DNA from: Candidatus Saccharimonadota bacterium
GTDB lineage: Bacteria > Patescibacteriota > Saccharimonadia > Saccharimonadales > Saccharimonadaceae
Assembly (NCBI GenBank): GCA_027451185.1
Contig: DAIDJW010000003.1
Location: forward strand, 1 to 24,556
Direction: 5' to 3'
DNA length: 24,556 bases
Numbering within the stretch: the first letter of the stretch is position 1; each line of letters begins with the position of its first letter. A model generated the notes under the pieces. The model worked only from the letters and a program-made list of their open reading frames with translations. It was not told where the DNA came from and searched no databases. Shown here piece by piece: positions 20,671 to 24,556 of the stretch. The position numbers and the translations under genes were made by a program.

Positions 20671-21926
20671 GAGTGATAACTCACCCAGTGCAAATACGCG
20701 TTTTGCCAGCTTCCATAACGACTGTTAGCATAGCCACTACACCAAATCATCTGCGTAATTGGGTTAGTTTCCCAGTCGCCGCCAGCCGATGACATCTTGC
20801 TGCCCGGCGTGGCCTGACACAGACCGTAACCAGGGCCTAGGCCGGCGCTAGCCGGCACGTAGTCCGACGGACAACCGCGCTCACCCTGCCAACGCGTCGG
20901 GCACCACATGCCGTTTTCATGATTAACAATATAGGCGGCATAATCGTAGTCGCTGGCCGCTATGCCGGCGGCCGCCATAATCGCCTGACTCTGCGCCGAA
21001 AAATTAGTTCCCGATAGCTTGACACCAAGCACCTGAACCTGCGTAACTGGCTGAACCGTAACGATGCGCGCAATCTCCGTTTTACTAACAATCTGGCCAC
21101 TCGAATCAAGCACAATCTCGTAAGTTACGGTGGCAAGGCCGTTTTGGCCGGGCGTCTGGACGGCCTGGTACCCCAGCGGGTAATCGCCGCTTTGTACAGT
21201 TTGCGAAGCAAATGGCACCGCTTCTTGAGTGGTGATGGTCTGTTTACCTTCGCGCCAAATCTGAACCGTCATGCCCGCCGTAATCGGCGTATTAAGTGGT
21301 GGTACAACGTGGTCTTTGGTCGTCAAGACAATCTTCTTCTCGCGCAGCATATCGCCGACAGTGGCCGCTTGGGTCCGCACCGGCGTAGCCTGCGAGTAAA
21401 GGTCAAGTGTAATTGGAATTGCTCGTTTAATGGTCAGCTTTAGGCCGGCGCCGTCGCTGACAATATCCTGGTCTTCAATTTGACTCAGGGTCGCAATATC
21501 TTCTGGGTAGAGTGATATGCCGGCGTCCTTAGCAATTTGGTCTGGCGTCTGGAAGGCCGTCATCACCTTAACTCGCGTTGAACCATCAACGACCAATACT
21601 GGTCGTGCGCGATAAACGTTAACATAATACGACGGAGCGACCATTTTAGTGTCGACGCCAGGCTCAACGTTGTCGTGGGCGTCAAGCTTAATGTTAGCCT
21701 TTTTAAGCGCATCGCCGATAGTGACGCCGTTGCTCAAAACGACTTTCTTCTCGCCGCGGTCGTAAATTGTCACCAGTCGGCCGCCGACACTACCATTGCT
21801 AGCATGAACTGCTTGAGGAGCAATGTAAAAACCAGCTAACACTAGTGTAAAGCAAGCAAAAAAGATCGCAGCGCGGCGAACTATCTTTTTCGTAAGAATC
21901 CCACTTGTCAACACGTCAGTAACCAT
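20664..21926 (-). CDS. Secreted YabE/Rpf-like protein: DUF348 repeats, G5 domain, lysozyme-like domain
   Basis: Probable muralytic enzyme related to resuscitation-promoting factor and YabE. In 420 residues it has a signal peptide (basic KKIVRR, then AAIFFACFTLVLAGFYIAP; likely cut after VHA, residue 42) and three DUF348 segments (about 50-105, 108-165, 170-222; for example SNGVTIGDALKKANIKLDAH). A G5 domain follows (about 225-303, IWREGKQTITTQEAVPFASQ), then a lysozyme-like domain from about 310 with AAYIVNHENG (candidate Glu337), PGYGLCQATPGSKMSSAGGD and YGSWQNAYLHW. Four Cys lie in the last domain. The frame extends upstream to an ATG at 21998, but those codons are palindromic-repeat sequence, so I start at ATG 21926. 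GTG 21914, 10 nt after a TATAAT, is an alternative. The gene overlaps rsmA by 7 nt. Confidence 0.9.
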   Translation of the reverse strand: MVTDVLTSGILTKKIVRRAAIFFACFTLVLAGFYIAPQAVHASNGSVGGRLVTIYDRGEKKVVLSNGVTIGDALKKANIKLDAHDNVEPGVDTKMVAPSYYVNVYRARPVLVVDGSTRVKVMTAFQTPDQIAKDAGISLYPEDIATLSQIEDQDIVSDGAGLKLTIKRAIPITLDLYSQATPVRTQAATVGDMLREKKIVLTTKDHVVPPLNTPITAGMTVQIWREGKQTITTQEAVPFASQTVQSGDYPLGYQAVQTPGQNGLATVTYEIVLDSSGQIVSKTEIARIVTVQPVTQVQVLGVKLSGTNFSAQSQAIMAAAGIAASDYDYAAYIVNHENGMWCPTRWQGERGCPSDYVPASAGLGPGYGLCQATPGSKMSSAGGDWETNPITQMIWCSGYANSRYGSWQNAYLHWVSYHSW

Positions 21927-21930
21927 TATA
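21925..21930 (-). promoter_or_regulatory. Possible -10 box at the Rpf-like gene start
   Basis: TATAAT on the minus strand overlaps ATG 21926. If used, transcription would begin near 21918 and translation would have to start at GTG 21914, in keeping with the near-leaderless spacing of other genes here. No good -35. Confidence 0.35.
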
Positions 21931-21942
21931 GCCGAAAGTAAG

Positions 21943-22064
21943 GATTTAGCCCAGGCAATCACTCTTTCGCTCGGCTGTCCTCGCGCCTTTAATTTCACGT
22001 GTCAGCGATGTAAATTAAAGGCCTGCAAGGCCTTCGCTCAAGAGTAATTCGCCTGGGCTAAATC
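21943..22064. repeat. Family A palindromic element, copy 3
   Basis: A 122-nt element with outer arms GATTTAGCCCAGGC/GCCTGGGCTAAATC (14 bp perfect) continued by ACTCTT/AAGAGT. It has the shared block TCGCTCGGCTGTCC, inner stem CCTTTAATTT/AAATTAAAGG (perfect), loop CACGTGTCAGCGATGT and CCTTCGCTC. One arm contains the uvrD stop codon (22058-22060), so the helicase C-terminus and the repeat overlap. The other arm lies just before the Rpf-like gene. No T-run follows. Confidence 0.85.
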
Positions 22065-24181
22065 TTTTCAAGTCGGGCATATTCGGCGTTTAGCTTCTTG
22101 GTAGTGCCGTTTTCAAACTGCACCGTTACCGCTAGGCCATCGGTGGCAATCACCTCGCCAACGCCAAAGGCCGCCGATCGCACCATATCGCCACTACTAA
22201 ACATCTCATCGCTATAAAAATCTTGCGACTCGTCGTCGAGTGAACTGCGAAAACCGTTGCTAGGCATGGTCATCGTTAAACCCTCGCCCATGTCGGCAAT
22301 GAATCGCGAGACTGGGTTATAAGTCCGTTGTCCAAACTGCAAACGACTGGCGGCGTAACTAAGGTGAAGCTCTTCTTTAGCTCGGGTCATGCCGACGTAA
22401 CACAGCCGTCGCTCTTCTTCGAGCTCGGCTGGCCCAGCCTCAAAGACACGGGCATGCGGCATAATCCCCTCTTCAAGACCAATCATAAAGACGACCGGAA
22501 ATTCCAACCCCTTGGCGGCGTGTAGTGTCATCAGTGTTACTTTTTCGTCGTCATTAGTTTGATCGGCACTCGACATCAAGGCTACTTCTTCCAGAAAATC
22601 TTGAATTGTCGCAAAATTGCCAGCGTCCGACACTAGCGAGCCTAGGTTTTCTTCGCGTTCCTCGCCGCCCGGCGTACCATCGTTAATATAATGACTGTAA
22701 TCGGTCGCCTTAATAATCCGTTCAATGATTGCGGTTGGCGAACTGGTTTCAACGTCGGCCTGAATCGCCCGCAGACGATTACCTAGGTTGACCAATGCGA
22801 CTTTGGCTTTGCCGCCGGCCATGACGTGCGATGTTTCGTCAAGCTGCCCAAGGGCCGTCAAAATATCCAGTCCGCTGGCTGACTGCCAATTCAAAAAGCG
22901 CTCCAGGCTGACCGCGCCGACACCGCGCGTCGGTACATTGGCGATCCGACTAAAACTCATACGATCGTTTGGTTGAAACAACAGCTTTAAATACGCGATG
23001 ACATCCTTAATTTCCTTGCGGTCATAAAAGCGAATACCGCCAACAATTTGGTATGGAATGCGCATCTGAATAAAGGCTCGCTCCAAGGTGTAGCTCAGAG
23101 CGTTAGTACGATACAAAACCGCAAAATCGTTATACGAACGGGCTTGCATCATGACGTGCGAGCCGATCCTCTCGGCCACCATGCGCGCTTCTTCAGTCTC
23201 GTCGTAGACGCCGTGAACTTGCACCGGTGCACCAGCACCAGCGGCCGTCCAGAGTTTTTTGTCGGTACGCTGAACGTTTTTGGTGATTACATTGTGGGCG
23301 GCGTCCAAAATATTACCGGTCGAACGATAGTTTTGCTCCAATTTAATAACTTTGGCACCCTTAAAGTCACGCTCAAAGTTCAATATGTTAGTAAAATCAG
23401 CCCCGCGCCAGCTATAAATGGACTGCCAGTCATCGCCGACGACGCAGATGTTTCGATCGTCATTCACCAGTAGTTTAACAATTTGGTACTGGGCGGCGTT
23501 AGTGTCCTGGTACTCGTCAATCAAAATGTGCTTAAAATGTTGGCGCCACTTTTCGCGCAGGTCTTTATTGTCGCGCAGCAAATGAACCGTTTCGAGCAGT
23601 AAATCGTCAAAATCAAGCGCCCCGGCAGCGGTACGCAACTTTTCGTATAGCGCGTAAATTTTAGCGACATGCTTTTGGTACGGATAGCTCGCCGATAGCT
23701 CAAACTCTGCCGGCGCAATAAGATCGTTTTTGGCTTTCGAAATTGCCGCCACGGCCGCCGATGGTTTAATATCGCGGTCGCTAATCGACAGCTGTTTCAT
23801 AGCCTGTTTAACCAGCGCCAGGCGATCATCTTCGTCATAAATCACATAATTTCTAGCAATGCCGATGGCGTGGCCTTCCAGACGCAGCAGTCGCACGCAA
23901 ATACCGTGAAAAGTACCCATCCAAGGCATGAAATCGCGTCGCTGACTATTCTCGTTCAGCAATTTACCCAAACGCTCACGCATTTCGCGCGCCGCTTTAT
24001 TAGTAAAGGTTACGGCCAAAATTTGATTCGGCCAAATCCCCTGCTCGGCAATCAAATAAGCCACCCTGTGGGTTAGGGTTTTCGTCTTGCCGCTACCGGC
24101 GCCGGCTAAAATTAGCAGCGGCCCAGACAATGTCTGTACCGCTTCTTTTTGAGCGTTGTTTAACCCCTCAAGAATATTCAT
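22058..24181 (-). CDS. pcrA: UvrD/PcrA-type superfamily 1 DNA helicase
   Basis: An ATP-driven 3'-5' helicase used in repair and replication restart. All SF1A motifs are present in 707 residues: Q motif LNNAQKEAV, Walker A AGAGSGKT (26-33), VTFTNKAAREMRERL (Ia), LIDEYQDTNAAQY (II), VVGDDWQSIYSWRGAD (III), LEQNYRST (IV), VTLMTLHAAKGLEFPVVF (V) and CYVGMTRAKEELHLSYA (VI). The C-terminus ends in a small Tudor-like domain, VRSAAFGVGEVIATDGLAV then VQFENGTTKKLNAEYARLEKI as two adjoining segments, typical of PcrA. This domain binds RNA polymerase in some species. Length is normal. ATG 24181 lies 10 nt after TATAAT. The final codons and stop are part of a palindromic element arm. uvrD and pcrA cannot be separated further by sequence alone. 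Confidence 0.96.
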   Translation of the reverse strand: MNILEGLNNAQKEAVQTLSGPLLILAGAGSGKTKTLTHRVAYLIAEQGIWPNQILAVTFTNKAAREMRERLGKLLNENSQRRDFMPWMGTFHGICVRLLRLEGHAIGIARNYVIYDEDDRLALVKQAMKQLSISDRDIKPSAAVAAISKAKNDLIAPAEFELSASYPYQKHVAKIYALYEKLRTAAGALDFDDLLLETVHLLRDNKDLREKWRQHFKHILIDEYQDTNAAQYQIVKLLVNDDRNICVVGDDWQSIYSWRGADFTNILNFERDFKGAKVIKLEQNYRSTGNILDAAHNVITKNVQRTDKKLWTAAGAGAPVQVHGVYDETEEARMVAERIGSHVMMQARSYNDFAVLYRTNALSYTLERAFIQMRIPYQIVGGIRFYDRKEIKDVIAYLKLLFQPNDRMSFSRIANVPTRGVGAVSLERFLNWQSASGLDILTALGQLDETSHVMAGGKAKVALVNLGNRLRAIQADVETSSPTAIIERIIKATDYSHYINDGTPGGEEREENLGSLVSDAGNFATIQDFLEEVALMSSADQTNDDEKVTLMTLHAAKGLEFPVVFMIGLEEGIMPHARVFEAGPAELEEERRLCYVGMTRAKEELHLSYAASRLQFGQRTYNPVSRFIADMGEGLTMTMPSNGFRSSLDDESQDFYSDEMFSSGDMVRSAAFGVGEVIATDGLAVTVQFENGTTKKLNAEYARLEKI

Positions 24182-24191
24182 TACTAGGGTT

Positions 24192-24221
24192 ATTATAACC
24201 TAAAACAGCTTATTTAAGCAA
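24192..24221 (-). promoter_or_regulatory. Promoter of the UvrD/PcrA gene
   Basis: TTGCTT (24216-24221), an 18-nt spacer and TATAAT (24192-24197) on the minus strand, 10 nt upstream of ATG 24181. The -35 lies in the last codons of the upstream gene. Predicted leader is about 4 nt. Confidence 0.55.
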
Positions 24222-24556
24222 AGGGAAGACAAAGAAATAAACCGCCGCACCGGCCCCGGCACCAACGATAATTAGACCCAAGACCCATAACACAATCTTT
24301 AAAGCACCGCCTCTAGCAGCCTGCTTGGCGACGATTGGTCGGTGGTAAGATTCGGTATCGTAAATGGCACCCGATGGCGGCGTTTCAGTTGATGGCTTTT
24401 CTTTGTATTGCTGCATAATCGAAGTTGGCCCAGCCTCACTAGCAGCGGTCGGCTCTGTCGAGGCCTTAACTTCATCGGACTCAAGCGACAAAACATCTTG
24501 CTGCAACTCGGCCGGCATAGGCGTATCGCTATCAACAACCGGCGGCGTCAACGAGT
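24210..24556 (-). CDS. C-terminally membrane-anchored protein, unknown, 5' end outside the window
   Basis: The frame is open from the window edge to the TAA at 24210-24212 (115 codons). The visible part is a hydrophilic, Pro/Thr/Ser/Glu-rich and probably disordered stretch (LSLESDEVKASTEPTAASEA, PSTETPPSGAIYD), a basic patch near RPIVAKQAARGGALK, and a single hydrophobic helix near the very end (about 22 residues, IVLWVLGLIIVGAGAGAAVYF) with the tail VFPLLK. This is a tail-anchored or C-terminal membrane-anchor topology with a cytoplasmic or surface disordered region. I do not recognise a family. An apparent TTG start at 24551 is not supported; the true start lies upstream of the sequence given. 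Confidence 0.7.
   Translation of the reverse strand, partial: SLTPPVVDSDTPMPAELQQDVLSLESDEVKASTEPTAASEAGPTSIMQQYKEKPSTETPPSGAIYDTESYHRPIVAKQAARGGALKIVLWVLGLIIVGAGAGAAVYFFVFPLLK

Noticed and set aside
21927..21998. Longer N-terminus of the Rpf-like protein starting at 21998
   Set aside because: The extra 24 residues are encoded by the palindromic repeat and would put a non-signal segment before the signal peptide.
1..24556. CRISPR array, tRNA, rRNA, insertion sequence with transposase, or prophage
   Set aside because: No regularly spaced repeats, no cloverleaf or rRNA text and no transposase or integrase motifs were seen. The baseplate-J-like and phage-tail-like domains are single proteins in housekeeping or pilin contexts.
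1..24556. Alternative genetic code with UGA as glycine
   Set aside because: UGA acts as a stop in several genes (for example tatD, ruvX and the pilin ATGA junctions) and no conserved glycine is encoded by it.

Overview
The window looks like a chromosomal segment of a Patescibacteria (CPR) bacterium, most probably Saccharibacteria (TM7). This rests on the tight overlapping gene order, a shortened alanyl-tRNA synthetase, a run of type IV pilin-like genes, an FtsA-like / baseplate-J-like / RuvX / MltG cluster, and normal use of UGA as stop (against the Gracilibacteria/SR1 code). No marker gene fixes the taxon, so this is an inference. Twenty genes lie on the minus strand and one on the plus strand. 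There is no rRNA, tRNA, CRISPR array or transposase.

Layout from left to right. 1-1105: 3' truncated LysM-LysM-CHAP cell-wall hydrolase behind a strong promoter and a roughly 190-nt leader. 1376-5894: four-gene cluster transcribed ftsA-like, large membrane protein, ruvX, mltG. 5976-6917: a lone plus-strand gene of unknown function, divergent from ftsA and ending on the same CTAG as alaS. 6914-8902: alaS. 8944-13683: five pilin-like genes, four of which carry large C-terminal domains (three jelly-roll/phage-tail-like, one LamG). 13748-19640: metG, tatD, an unknown gene, cysteine desulfurase, a YdcF-like gene and mnmA in one nearly gapless operon. 19900-21926: rsmA preceded by an Rpf/YabE-like muralytic protein. 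22058-24181: UvrD/PcrA helicase. 24210-24556: a membrane-anchored protein cut by the window edge.

Functional themes. Peptidoglycan remodelling (CHAP protein, MltG, Rpf-like protein), a cell-surface pilus apparatus probably used for adhesion, and translation and tRNA maintenance (AlaRS, MetRS, RsmA, and MnmA with a desulfurase that can supply its sulfur). Hydrolases plus carbohydrate-binding-like pilins fit an episymbiont that attaches to another bacterium, but the window alone does not prove that lifestyle.

The least expected signal is a set of long palindromic elements. Three copies of one family (about 115-122 nt) lie between genes; they share loop sequences while their stems differ and stay base-paired. 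Two further palindromes sit in frame inside alaS and mnmA, exactly where those proteins carry about 40-47 extra residues, recalling Rickettsia palindromic elements. A second recurrent signal is a -10 box only 7-11 nt upstream of the start codon at seven genes, which predicts leaderless or nearly leaderless mRNAs.
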